Shown piece after piece: positions 25,136 through 32,802 of a DNA stretch of 64,000 nucleotides. Made by a program: the position numbers and the translations under genes. Each line of letters begins with the position of its first letter. The stretch's first letter is position 1. Location of the stretch: NCBI RefSeq assembly GCF_008033445.1, contig NZ_VNKO01000007.1, positions 62,001 through 126,000 of the forward strand. Direction: 5' to 3'. Source of the DNA: Vulcaniibacterium gelatinicum (lineage in GTDB: Bacteria; Pseudomonadota; Gammaproteobacteria; Xanthomonadales; Xanthomonadaceae). Under the pieces are notes generated by a model. The model saw only the letters and a program-made list of their open reading frames with translations, was not told the DNA's origin and did no database searches.

Positions 25136-25918
25136 CTAGACCGCCAGCGCCGCCTCCAGCAGGGCGCGGATGACCGCCTGCGCCCCGGCGGCGCGCGCCT
25201 CGTCGTAGGCGAACGTGGCCTCGTCCATGTAGATGCGCTGACTGATCTCGAGCTGCACCGCGCTGACCCCGCGCGCGGGCTGGCCGTAGTGCCGCGTGAT
25301 GTAGCCGCCCTTGAAACGGCCGTTGATCACGTAGTCGTAGTGCCGTTGCCCTTCCAGCACCCGCTCCAGCCGCCCCTGCAGCGCCGGCTCGCAGCTCGCC
25401 CCGCCGGCGGTGCCCAGGTTGAGGTCGGGCAGGCGGCCGTCGAACAGGAACGGCAGCTCGCCGCGGATCGAATGGCCCTCCCACAGCACCACCCGCCCGT
25501 GCGCCGCGCGCAACCGCGCCAGCTCCTCCTCCAGCGCCGCGTGGTACGGCCGCCAGTAACGCTCCACCCGCGCCGCGATCTCGTCCGCGTCCGGCTCCTG
25601 CCCGTCGCGGTACACCGGCTCGCCGGAGAACTGCACCACCGGGCACAGCCCCGTCGTGTTCTGCCCCGGATACAGCGAGGCATCGTCCGGCGGCCGGTTC
25701 AGATCCACCACGTAACGCGACCAGCGCGGCACGAGCACCGACGCCCCCAGCTCGCGCGCGAACCCGTACAGCCGCGACACATGCCAGTCGGTGTCCGGCG
25801 CATGCCGCGCACTCCCGGTCATGCGCGCGGCGATCGCATCCGGAATGGCGCTGCCGTCGTGCGGCAGGCTCACCAGCAACGGCGCGGTGCCGCGATGGAG
25901 GGTGAAGACGTCGTTCAT
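25136..25918 (-). CDS. hutG: N-formylglutamate deformylase (HutG)
   Basis: The 260-residue enzyme belongs to the N-formylglutamate amidohydrolase family, which releases glutamate and formate at the end of one histidine-degradation route. Visible signatures are LLVSLPHDGSAIPD, DTDWHVSRLYGFA, the YVVDLNRPPDD strand, VVLWEGHSIRGELPFLFDG and GRFKGGYITRHYG. No other hut genes are nearby, so it stands alone and could serve other N-formyl amino acids. A large perfect palindrome lies immediately upstream. Confidence 0.88.
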   Translation of the reverse strand: MNDVFTLHRGTAPLLVSLPHDGSAIPDAIAARMTGSARHAPDTDWHVSRLYGFARELGASVLVPRWSRYVVDLNRPPDDASLYPGQNTTGLCPVVQFSGEPVYRDGQEPDADEIAARVERYWRPYHAALEEELARLRAAHGRVVLWEGHSIRGELPFLFDGRLPDLNLGTAGGASCEPALQGRLERVLEGQRHYDYVINGRFKGGYITRHYGQPARGVSAVQLEISQRIYMDEATFAYDEARAAGAQAVIRALLEAALAV

Positions 25919-25940
25919 GAAGTCATGCAGGCAGGCGGAA

Positions 25941-26058
25941 GGCTTCCGGACAGCCGGCGGGGCTTGCCGGGACTGTCGGCGGCATGGATGCCGCCGACAA
26001 GACTACAGGGATGTATTCACGGCGTGTCCCGGCAAGCCCCGCCGGCTGTCCGGAAGCC
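25941..26058. repeat. Compound palindrome with perfect 33-bp and 12-bp arms
   Basis: The outer arms at 25941-25973 and 26026-26058 are exact reverse complements over 33 bases. Directly inside the left arm is a second perfect hairpin (25974-25985 with 25988-25999, loop GG). The remaining 26 bases are AT-richer than the surroundings (GACTACAGGGATGTATTCACGGCGT region). It occupies the gap between hutG and the DadA-like gene. The exactness suggests a recent insertion or active maintenance as a dispersed element. Confidence 0.9.
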
Positions 26059-26109
26059 ATCGGAGAAACCACGAAGCAGAAGGGAGGCATCAGGCGGCAC
26101 GCGCCAGGC

Positions 26110-27369
26110 TCACCCGAACCGCGCCGGCGCATACGGCGCGGGATCCAGCGCCGGCGCGCGTCCCGTCATCAGGTCCGCGAGCAACTGCCCCGTGCCCGCG
26201 CTCATGCCCACCCCCATCATCCCGTGCCCCGTCGCCAGCCACAGCCGCGCCCGCCCCGGCACCCGCCCGATCAACGGCACATCGTCCACGCACATCGGCC
26301 GCCACCCGCACCAACGCTCCCGCACCTCACGCCCCACCGGCGCGCGCAGATACTCCCGCGCCCCCCGCTCCAGCGCCCCCAGCCGCCGCGCATTGAGCGC
26401 ATCGTCGAACCCCGAGAACTCCATCGTGCTGCCGAGCCGGAACCCGCTGCCCCACGCCGTCACGCACACCGACCGCTCCCGCAGCACCAACGGCCGCCGC
26501 GGCACCAGCGCCGGCGGCGCATAGGTGATCGAGTAGCCCTTGCCCGGCTGGATCGCCCGCCGCAACCACGGCAGATCCAGCGCCCGCGCCAGCCGCGGCG
26601 ACCAGGCCCCGGCCGCGACCACGACCTCGCGCGCCCGCCACGTCCCCCGCGCCGACGCCGCGCGCATCCCGCCGGACTCCTCCGCCAGCGCCGTCAGCGC
26701 GCAGTCCTCGACGATCTCCCCGCCCCGCGCCCGCACCACCCGCGCCAGCTCGGCCACGTAGCGGTCCGGCCGCAGCGCCGCATCGCCGGCAAAGCGCAGC
26801 GCCCCCGCCACGCCCGGCTTCACCGCCGGCTCCTGCCCCTCGTACTCGGGCCCGGCGATCACCTCCACCGCCACGCCCAGCTCGCGCAGCAGCGGGATCT
26901 CCCGCTGTCCGTGCGCGAACGCCTGCCGATCGCGGAACACGTAGTCCTCGCCCGATTCCACGAACTCGCACTCCAGGCCGTGGCGGCCGATCCACTCCGC
27001 CAGGCGCGCGCGCGAATCGTTGAGCAGCGCCCCCTTGGCGCGCGCGCTCGCGGCCCAGTCGCGCCGGTTGCAGCGCAGCGCGAAGCGCAGCAGCCACTGC
27101 CACAGCAGCGGATCCAAGCGCGGCCGGATGTACAGCGGCGCGTCGGGCGTGAGCATCCAGCGCAGCGCGCGCAGCACCGTGCCCGGCGCGGCCAGCGGCG
27201 GCGCGTGGCTGGGCGTGATGGTGCCGCAGTTGCCGTGCGAGGCCCCGCCGCCGACGCGGCCGGCCTCGAGCACGCGCACCCCGCGCCCGCTTTCCAGCAG
27301 CGCCAGCGCGCAGGCCAGGCCGATCACGCCGCCCCCCACGATCAGCACGTCATCGGACTGGGCAGACAC
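26110..27369 (-). CDS. FAD-dependent D-amino-acid dehydrogenase (DadA-like)
   Basis: The 419-residue flavoprotein of the DAO/DadA family has the N-terminal dinucleotide fold (VLIVGGGVIGLACALALLE), the GGGASHGNCGTI FAD-contact region, mid-protein REVVVAAGAWSPRLARAL and the closing LWLATGHGMMGVGMSAGTG. Such enzymes oxidise D-amino acids or D-hydroxyproline and pass electrons to the respiratory chain. Substrate is not set by sequence alone; a D-hydroxyproline dehydrogenase is an alternative. Neighbours do not form a full catabolic operon. Confidence 0.85.
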   Translation of the reverse strand: MSAQSDDVLIVGGGVIGLACALALLESGRGVRVLEAGRVGGGASHGNCGTITPSHAPPLAAPGTVLRALRWMLTPDAPLYIRPRLDPLLWQWLLRFALRCNRRDWAASARAKGALLNDSRARLAEWIGRHGLECEFVESGEDYVFRDRQAFAHGQREIPLLRELGVAVEVIAGPEYEGQEPAVKPGVAGALRFAGDAALRPDRYVAELARVVRARGGEIVEDCALTALAEESGGMRAASARGTWRAREVVVAAGAWSPRLARALDLPWLRRAIQPGKGYSITYAPPALVPRRPLVLRERSVCVTAWGSGFRLGSTMEFSGFDDALNARRLGALERGAREYLRAPVGREVRERWCGWRPMCVDDVPLIGRVPGRARLWLATGHGMMGVGMSAGTGQLLADLMTGRAPALDPAPYAPARFG

Positions 27370-27429
27370 GGTGGCTCGGGGCGCGCTCGCGAACGGGCGC
27401 CAGAGTGTAATCCGCTTCGATCCCGCGCT

Positions 27430-28719
27430 TCAGTCGGCCTGCAGCGCGAACGCCGCGCCCGGCGCGGCCCGCATCGGCGGCCGCCGGCCGTAGGTGAGCC
27501 AGCGCCACAGCCATTCCGCCGGCCCGAAGCGGTAGCGCGACAGCCACCAGCGGCTGAGCAGCACCTGCGCGCCGAACAGCGCCAGCGCGAACGGCACCTG
27601 CCACAGCCGCGGCAGGCGCTCGAACAGGCCGAGGCCGTAGCCGTAGAACACCAGCGTGCACACCACCGACTGCAGCAGGTAGTTGCTCAGCGCCATGCGC
27701 CCGGCCGGCGCCAGCCACGCCAGCCGCACCCGCCACGCCGGCGACTGCAGCGCCAGCACCAGGCTCGCGAAGTAGGCCAGGCACAGCAGCAGGTTGGCCA
27801 CGAGCGCGGCGCTCTGCGCCAGGGCGATGCCGAAGTCCATGCGCGCAAGGTCCATCGTCGGCATGCGCCAGACCGACCACAGCATCAGCGGCAGGCCGAG
27901 CGCGAAGCCGGCATTGCGCAGCCGGCGCAGCAGCGGCAGGTGCGCGCCCGGGTCGGCCATCACCCCGCTGCGCACGAACCAGCTGCCGAGCACGAACATC
28001 GCCAGCACGATCGGCCCGCCGAAGGCCAGGAAGCCGAGCATCAGTGCGGTGTCCTGCGCCCGCTGGGCGACCGCGTCCAGATAGCCGCCCGCACCGTAGG
28101 CCTCGCGCTGGGCCTGGGCCAGGGCCTCGAACTCGCGCGCCTGTCCGGCCATGTCGCGCTGCATCGCGGCCGCGGCCTGCGGATCGAATTTCGCCGCCTC
28201 GACCCCGAGCGCCCACAGCCAGGTCAGCAGCAGCGGCAGCAGGTACAGCACCACGGTCCATTTCGGCAGCCGCGACACCGGCGTGCGGCGGAAGCCCGCC
28301 AGCAGCACGAAGCCCAGCAGCGCGTAGGTCAGCAGGATGTCGCCCGACCACACCAGCAGCGCGTGCGCCAGGCCGATCCCGAGCAGCGCCAGCAGCCGCC
28401 GCGCATACAGCCGTGCCCCGCTGCGGCCGGCAGCCTCGGCCCGCTGCAGCATGATCGCGAAGCCCATGCCGAACAGCAGCGAGAACAGGGTGAAGAACTT
28501 GCCCTGCACCAGCACGTAGACCGCCGCGTCCGCCCAGCGGTCCGCGCCGGAGAAGCGCGGGTTCACGCCGCTGAGCGCTTCCATCATCGGGCCGGCGAAG
28601 GCCTCGATGTTCATCAGCAGGATGCCGAGCAGGGCGAAGCCGCGCACGACGTCGAGCGCCTCGATCCGCTCGCGCGCGGACACCGGCGCGAGCGGCGCCG
28701 GATCGGTCATGGTCTGCAT
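27430..28719 (-). CDS. DUF418 multipass membrane protein (YeiB-like)
   Basis: The 429-residue inner-membrane protein has roughly 10 hydrophobic segments, an N-terminal acyltransferase-3-like helix (IEALDVVRGFALLGILLMNI) and the C-terminal DUF418 block (ALSNYLLQSVVCTLVFYG, WLWRWLTYGRRPPMR). Function of the family is unknown, though the RGFALLGILL motif recalls membrane acyltransferases. A GGAGGAG sequence upstream of the ATG at 28717-28719 supports the start. It lies 76 bases after slyD on the same strand. Confidence 0.9.
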   Translation of the reverse strand: MQTMTDPAPLAPVSARERIEALDVVRGFALLGILLMNIEAFAGPMMEALSGVNPRFSGADRWADAAVYVLVQGKFFTLFSLLFGMGFAIMLQRAEAAGRSGARLYARRLLALLGIGLAHALLVWSGDILLTYALLGFVLLAGFRRTPVSRLPKWTVVLYLLPLLLTWLWALGVEAAKFDPQAAAAMQRDMAGQAREFEALAQAQREAYGAGGYLDAVAQRAQDTALMLGFLAFGGPIVLAMFVLGSWFVRSGVMADPGAHLPLLRRLRNAGFALGLPLMLWSVWRMPTMDLARMDFGIALAQSAALVANLLLCLAYFASLVLALQSPAWRVRLAWLAPAGRMALSNYLLQSVVCTLVFYGYGLGLFERLPRLWQVPFALALFGAQVLLSRWWLSRYRFGPAEWLWRWLTYGRRPPMRAAPGAAFALQAD

Positions 28720-28751
28720 GCAGGTCTCCTCCCCAGGATCCCTGCAGGGTG

Positions 28752-28784
28752 CCGCGGCCCGGGCCGCGGGGCAATGCCCGCGGC
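28752..28784. repeat. Overlapping GC palindromes downstream of slyD
   Basis: An 18-base perfect palindrome CCGCGGCCCGGGCCGCGG (28752-28769) overlaps a competing hairpin with 8-base arms (28763-28770 with 28777-28784). They are in the slyD-DUF418 gap. Neither has a following T tract, so intrinsic termination is doubtful; mutually exclusive folding could act as an attenuator or mRNA 3' stabiliser. Confidence 0.5.
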
Positions 28785-28795
28785 CGCGGCGGCGG

Positions 28796-29275
28796 TCAGT
28801 GGTGGTGACCGCCCTCGCCGTGCACGTGGCCGTGCTCGATCTCCTCGGGGCTGGCCTCGCGCACGTCCACGATCTCGATGTCGAAGTGCAGGTCCTTGCC
28901 GGCCATCGGGTGGTTCAGGTCCACGTCCACCACGCTCATGCCCACCTTCTCGATGGTCACCGCGCGCGGGCCGAAGTTGGTGTTGAGCACGACCTGCATG
29001 CCGGGCACCAGGCGCCGGTCGCCGAAGTGCTTCTTGGGCACGCGCTGGATCAGGCCCTCGCGACGCTCGCCGTAGGCCTCGGCCGCCGGCACGTCCACCG
29101 AGAAGCTCTCGCCGGCACCGCGGCCTTCCATCGCCTTCTCCAGCCCCGGGATGATGTTGCCGTGGCCGATCAGGATCGCGAGCGGCTCGCTCTCCTTCGA
29201 GGACTCCAGCGGCGGCTGGCCGACCTCGCTGACGGTGTAGTGGAAGCGGACGACGCGGTCTTTCTCGATCTTCAT
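28796..29275 (-). CDS. slyD: FKBP-type peptidyl-prolyl isomerase SlyD
   Basis: SlyD is a cytoplasmic prolyl isomerase/chaperone that also binds nickel and aids metal-enzyme maturation. The 159-residue protein has the split FKBP domain (RVVRFHYTVSEVG, AILIGHGNIIPGLEKAMEG) around the insert-in-flap chaperone domain, then DLNHPMAGKDLHFDIEIVDV. The C-terminal tail is histidine-rich (HGHVHGEGGHHH) but lacks the cysteines of E. coli SlyD. Start at 29273-29275 matches the family. Confidence 0.94.
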   Translation of the reverse strand: MKIEKDRVVRFHYTVSEVGQPPLESSKESEPLAILIGHGNIIPGLEKAMEGRGAGESFSVDVPAAEAYGERREGLIQRVPKKHFGDRRLVPGMQVVLNTNFGPRAVTIEKVGMSVVDVDLNHPMAGKDLHFDIEIVDVREASPEEIEHGHVHGEGGHHH

Positions 29276-29357
29276 GGGGAATCCAGCGGAGACGGCACGG
29301 GGCCGGAGGGACGAAGGCGCTTGTCGCGCCGGGGCGCTGCGGCCACACTGCGCCGCG

Positions 29358-29894
29358 ATGAGGAAGGGCACGCATTATCCCGGCTCGGCCCCGGCGGCGC
29401 CATGCCTGGCCGTGCTCGCGCTGGCCGTGCAGCTCGCCGCCTGCGGCGGTCCGGAACCGCTGCGGCGCGCTCCGCCGGCCGCACGCGACTGGCCGGTGGT
29501 GGCCCCGGCCGACCCCGCGGCCGCGAACGCGGTGGTGCTGCGCGCGATCAGCCTGGTCGGCACTCCCTACCGCTACGGCGGCAACACCCCCGAGGGCGGG
29601 TTCGACTGCAGCGGCCTGGTCGCCTACGTGTTCCGCGACATGCTCGACCTGCGCCTGCCGCGCACCTCGCGCGAGCTGGCCGCCTACCAGGGCCCCCGGA
29701 TCGAACCCGCGCGCCTGGCGGCCGGCGACCTGGTGTTCTTCGGCCGCGGCGGGGAGGTCACCCACGTCGGCATCTACGTCGGCGAGGGCCGGTTCGTGCA
29801 TGCCCCCAGCACCGGCGGCACGGTGCGGCTGGACCGGCTGGACGGCCCGTACTGGCGCGAGCATTACAGCGGAGCCCGGCGGGTGCTGCGCTGA
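29358..29894 (+). CDS. NlpC/P60 peptidoglycan hydrolase, lipoprotein
   Basis: The 178-residue protein has a lipoprotein signal with lipobox LAAC (Cys29) and one NlpC/P60 domain with the catalytic set Cys84 (GFDCSGLV), His136 (THVGIYV) and His148 (VHAP). Family members cut the D-Glu-mDAP bond in peptide stems and are needed for wall expansion (MepS/Spr type). A second NlpC/P60 gene follows at 30107. It is divergent from slyD with an 82-base gap. Confidence 0.9.
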   Translation: MRKGTHYPGSAPAAPCLAVLALAVQLAACGGPEPLRRAPPAARDWPVVAPADPAAANAVVLRAISLVGTPYRYGGNTPEGGFDCSGLVAYVFRDMLDLRLPRTSRELAAYQGPRIEPARLAAGDLVFFGRGGEVTHVGIYVGEGRFVHAPSTGGTVRLDRLDGPYWREHYSGARRVLR

Positions 29895-29940
29895 GCCCGT
29901 CCACCCCGGCCGGGGTGGGCGCTCCCGGGGGCGGACTGCC

Positions 29941-30006
29941 ATCATCCCGGCGCAAGCCGGGATCCAAGTTGCTGTTTTCGATGGATTCCGGCTCGCGCCG
30001 GAATGG
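29941..30006. repeat. Intergenic dyad element between the two NlpC/P60 genes
   Basis: Two imperfectly complementary blocks, CATCCCGGCGCAAGCCGGGATCC at the left and GGATTCCGGCTCGCGCCGGAATG at the right, flank AAGTTGCTGTTTTCGAT. Each block is itself a small hairpin (CCCGGC..GCCGGG and TTCCGGC..GCCGGAA), so the whole is a paired-REP-like unit. The pattern is that of a dispersed intergenic repeat; copy number elsewhere cannot be judged here. Confidence 0.75.
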
Positions 30007-30106
30007 CGGACACGCCGCTGGCCAGCGGCTCCCTAACGAAATCTGAACCATTGCGCCCCCCAGCCCGGGCATCATCGGCGCCTCCGATCCGACCGGTGAG
30101 CCCCGA

Positions 30107-30772
30107 GTGACGTCCGCACAGCTGCCCTCCGGCCTGCCCGCCGCCACCCGCACCCGTCGCCCGTCCTTCCGTCTGCTGTTCGCCAGCCTGGTGCTGGCCG
30201 CCGCCGCGCAGCCGGCGCTGGCCGCCCCGGACGCCGTCGTCGAGGCCCCTGCCGCCACGACCACCCCGGCCACCACGACCGCCCTGGCCACCCCGGCCAC
30301 CGATCCCTCGCCGCTGCCCGAGCGCAAAGGCCTGTTTGGCGGCGGCCTGGCCGGCCTGTTCGCCGCCGTGCCCGACGAGGCGTCCGACCTGAACGGCCGG
30401 ATCCAGGGGATCTTGTCCCAGGCCATGACCCTGCTCGGCACGCCGTACCGCTGGGGCGGCACCTCGCCCGAGCGCGGCTTCGACTGCAGCGGGCTGGTCG
30501 GCTACGTGTTCCGCACCGCGCTCGGCATCGAGCTGCCGCGCGTCTCGCGCGAGATGGCCCGGGCCGGCATGCCGGTGGATCGCGCCGCGCTGATCCCCGG
30601 CGACCTGGTGTTCTTCAAGCTGCGCGGCCAGCGCATCGACCACGTCGGCATCTACGTCGGCGGGGGCCGGTTCCTGCACGCGCCGCGCCGTGGCCGCGAC
30701 GTGACCGTCTCGAGCCTGGACGACGGCTACTGGAGCCGGCACTTCACCCTTGCCCGCCGGGTGGCGATGTAG
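30107..30772 (+). CDS. NlpC/P60 peptidoglycan hydrolase with Thr/Ala linker
   Basis: The 221-residue protein has a Sec signal (about 20-40, LLFASLVLAAAAQPALAA), a Thr/Ala/Pro-rich linker (about 45-68) and an NlpC/P60 domain with Cys127 (GFDCSGLV), His179 (DHVGIYV) and His191 (LHAP). It starts with GTG. It is a paralogue of the gene at 29358 but is secreted or signal-cleaved rather than lipid-anchored, which suggests the pair acts at different depths of the envelope. A clear terminator follows. Confidence 0.88.
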   Translation: MTSAQLPSGLPAATRTRRPSFRLLFASLVLAAAAQPALAAPDAVVEAPAATTTPATTTALATPATDPSPLPERKGLFGGGLAGLFAAVPDEASDLNGRIQGILSQAMTLLGTPYRWGGTSPERGFDCSGLVGYVFRTALGIELPRVSREMARAGMPVDRAALIPGDLVFFKLRGQRIDHVGIYVGGGRFLHAPRRGRDVTVSSLDDGYWSRHFTLARRVAM

Positions 30773-30802
30773 CGCCCGCCCCGAATACACGCCGCCGCCA
30801 AC

Positions 30803-30823
30803 GCCGCCTCCGGGCGGCTTTTT
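30803..30823 (+). terminator. Rho-independent terminator after the second NlpC/P60 gene
   Basis: A six-base GC stem GCCGCC (30803-30808) pairs with GGCGGC (30813-30818) around a TCCG tetraloop and is followed at once by five T residues (30819-30823). It lies 31 bases past the stop at 30772. Confidence 0.85.
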
Positions 30824-30911
30824 CGTGCATGCGGCGCGGGCCGACCGCCGGATTTGCCAGGACGGGCGGCGCGGGCGATGCTCCCTCCCCGATCCGGGAG
30901 GAGGGGACGAC

Positions 30912-31310
30912 ATGGGACGCACGATCCTGGGAGTGCTGGCCGGGGCCGTGGTGGCCTGGCTGGTGATCATGCTGTGCCAGTTCGCCAGTGCGCGGCTGTA
31001 CCCGCTTCCGCCCGGGCTGGACCTGGGCGACACGCAGCAACTCGCGGCCTACGTGGCCTCGGCGCCGAAGGCGGCGATGGCGCTGGTGCTGGCGAGCTGG
31101 GCGCTCGGGGCGTTCGCCGGGGGCTGGACTGCAGCGTGGATCTCCGAAAAGCACCCCCGGCCCGCCGCGATCGCGGTCGGCCTGCTGGTGCTGGCGGGCG
31201 TGGTCGCCAACACGATGATGATCCCGCACCCGACCTGGATGGTGGTGCTGGGCGTGCTGCTGCCGGTGCCCGCCGCCCTGCTCGCCACCACCCGGCCGCG
31301 CGGCGCCTGA
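30912..31310 (+). CDS. Small four-helix membrane protein of unknown function
   Basis: The 132-residue protein has four hydrophobic segments (ILGVLAGAVVAWLVIMLCQF, AAMALVLASWALGAFAGGW, AAIAVGLLVLAGVVANTMM, MVVLGVLLPVPAALLATT) and very short loops. A GGGAGGAGGGG purine run upstream supports the ATG at 30912. It resembles small conserved inner-membrane proteins of Xanthomonadales, but no function is known to me. It follows the terminator, so it should have its own promoter in 30824-30911. Confidence 0.75.
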   Translation: MGRTILGVLAGAVVAWLVIMLCQFASARLYPLPPGLDLGDTQQLAAYVASAPKAAMALVLASWALGAFAGGWTAAWISEKHPRPAAIAVGLLVLAGVVANTMMIPHPTWMVVLGVLLPVPAALLATTRPRGA

Positions 31311-31323
31311 GGCCGCGCCGGCC

Positions 31324-32670
31324 TCAGGAGGGGCGGTCGAGCTTGATCTCGGCCGCCTCGCCGGCGGCCACGCCGACGTTGCTCGAGGCCGCGTCGTAGG
31401 TGGCCTTGTCGAGCAACCCGGTCTCGCGCGCCACCAGCACCGGCACCAGCATCTGCCCGGTGACGTTGGTCATCGTGCGCATCATGTCGAGCACGCGGTC
31501 GATCGCGTACAGGTAGCCGATGGTCTCCAGCGGCAACCCGGCCGCGCTCAGCACCACGGTCGCCATCACCACCGCCGTGCCCGGCACGCCGGCGGTGCCG
31601 AAGCTGCCCAGCACCGAGGCGACCAGCACCACCAGGTACTGCTCCGGGGTGAGCGGCACGCCGGTGTACTGGGAGATGAACACCGCGCACAGCGCCGGGT
31701 AGATCGCGCCGCAGCCGTCCATCTTGATGCTGGCCCCGAGCGGCACCGCGAACGCGGCGTAGTCGCGGTTCACGCCCAGGTTGTGGGTGACCGAGCGCAG
31801 CGAGGCCGGCAGCGCGGCGAAGCTGGAGGAGGCCACGAACGCCACCTCCATGCCCGGCGCGGCGCCGCGGAAGAACTTCAGCGGGTTGAGCCCGTGCGCG
31901 AGCAGCAGGCCGCCGTACACCACCACGATGTGCAGCGCGCACGCCACGTACAGCGCCAGCACGAAACTGCCCAGCGGCAGCAGTTTCTCGAAGCCGTAGG
32001 CGCCGACCAGGGCCGCGATCAGGCCGAAGGTGCCGAGCGGGGTCACCTCGAGCACGAAACGGGTGATCTGGATCGCGATCTCGCTGGCCTCGCCGGCGAG
32101 CTTGCGCGCCAGCGCCACCTTCTCGCCGAGCTTGACCATGGCGAAGCCGACCAGCGCGGCGAAGAAGATCACCGGCAGGATCGAGCCCTTGCCCGCGGCG
32201 AGCACGGTCTCGCCGGCCGCGTTCTTCGTCGTGCCGATGCCGGTCAGGGCGTGGAAGGGATTGGCCGGCACCACGTCCAGCAGCACCTGCACCGGGCTGG
32301 GCACCTGGCGCGGGACGAAGTTCGGATCCACCTGCAGCGAGGTCACGCCGGTGCCCGGCTGCAGCACCGTACCCACCGCGAGCCCCACGCACACTGCCAG
32401 CACCGCGGTGATCGCGAACCACAGGAAGGTGCGCCCGCCGAGCGCGGCGATCGAGCGCTGGCCGTGCAGCGAGGCCACCGCGTTGATCACGGCGAAGAAC
32501 ACCAGCGGCACCGCGATCATCTTGATCAGGGTGACGTACAGGTCGCCGAGCGGCTTGAACCAGGTCTCGGCCGTCGGCCCGAGCAGCCATCCGGCCAGCG
32601 CGCCGAGCACGAAGCCGGCCAGCACGCGCTGCCAGAACGGGATCCGGAACCAGGCGGCGGCGAGCGTCAT
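31324..32670 (-). CDS. Dicarboxylate/amino acid:cation symporter (DAACS family)
   Basis: The 448-residue inner-membrane transporter belongs to the glutamate/aspartate and C4-dicarboxylate symporter family (GltP, DctA). It shows MIAVPLVFFAVINAVASL in helix 3, the serine-rich hairpin FVASSSFAALPASLR, the conserved NRDYAAFAVPLGASIKMDG and the GTAGVPGTAVVM substrate-site loop. Substrate cannot be fixed from sequence; glutamate/aspartate is the more likely. It stands alone between convergent and divergent neighbours. Confidence 0.9.
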   Translation of the reverse strand: MTLAAAWFRIPFWQRVLAGFVLGALAGWLLGPTAETWFKPLGDLYVTLIKMIAVPLVFFAVINAVASLHGQRSIAALGGRTFLWFAITAVLAVCVGLAVGTVLQPGTGVTSLQVDPNFVPRQVPSPVQVLLDVVPANPFHALTGIGTTKNAAGETVLAAGKGSILPVIFFAALVGFAMVKLGEKVALARKLAGEASEIAIQITRFVLEVTPLGTFGLIAALVGAYGFEKLLPLGSFVLALYVACALHIVVVYGGLLLAHGLNPLKFFRGAAPGMEVAFVASSSFAALPASLRSVTHNLGVNRDYAAFAVPLGASIKMDGCGAIYPALCAVFISQYTGVPLTPEQYLVVLVASVLGSFGTAGVPGTAVVMATVVLSAAGLPLETIGYLYAIDRVLDMMRTMTNVTGQMLVPVLVARETGLLDKATYDAASSNVGVAAGEAAEIKLDRPS

Positions 32671-32802
32671 CGGGGCACCTCGCGGGAGCGAAGCCGGGAC
32701 GATAGCCGAGCCTCCGCCGGTGTGCGAGCACGCGGATGGAACACTCGTATGCCGTCATGGCATTGCCGGCATAATCCGGGCCCTTCCTTCGTCGAAACCG
32801 CC

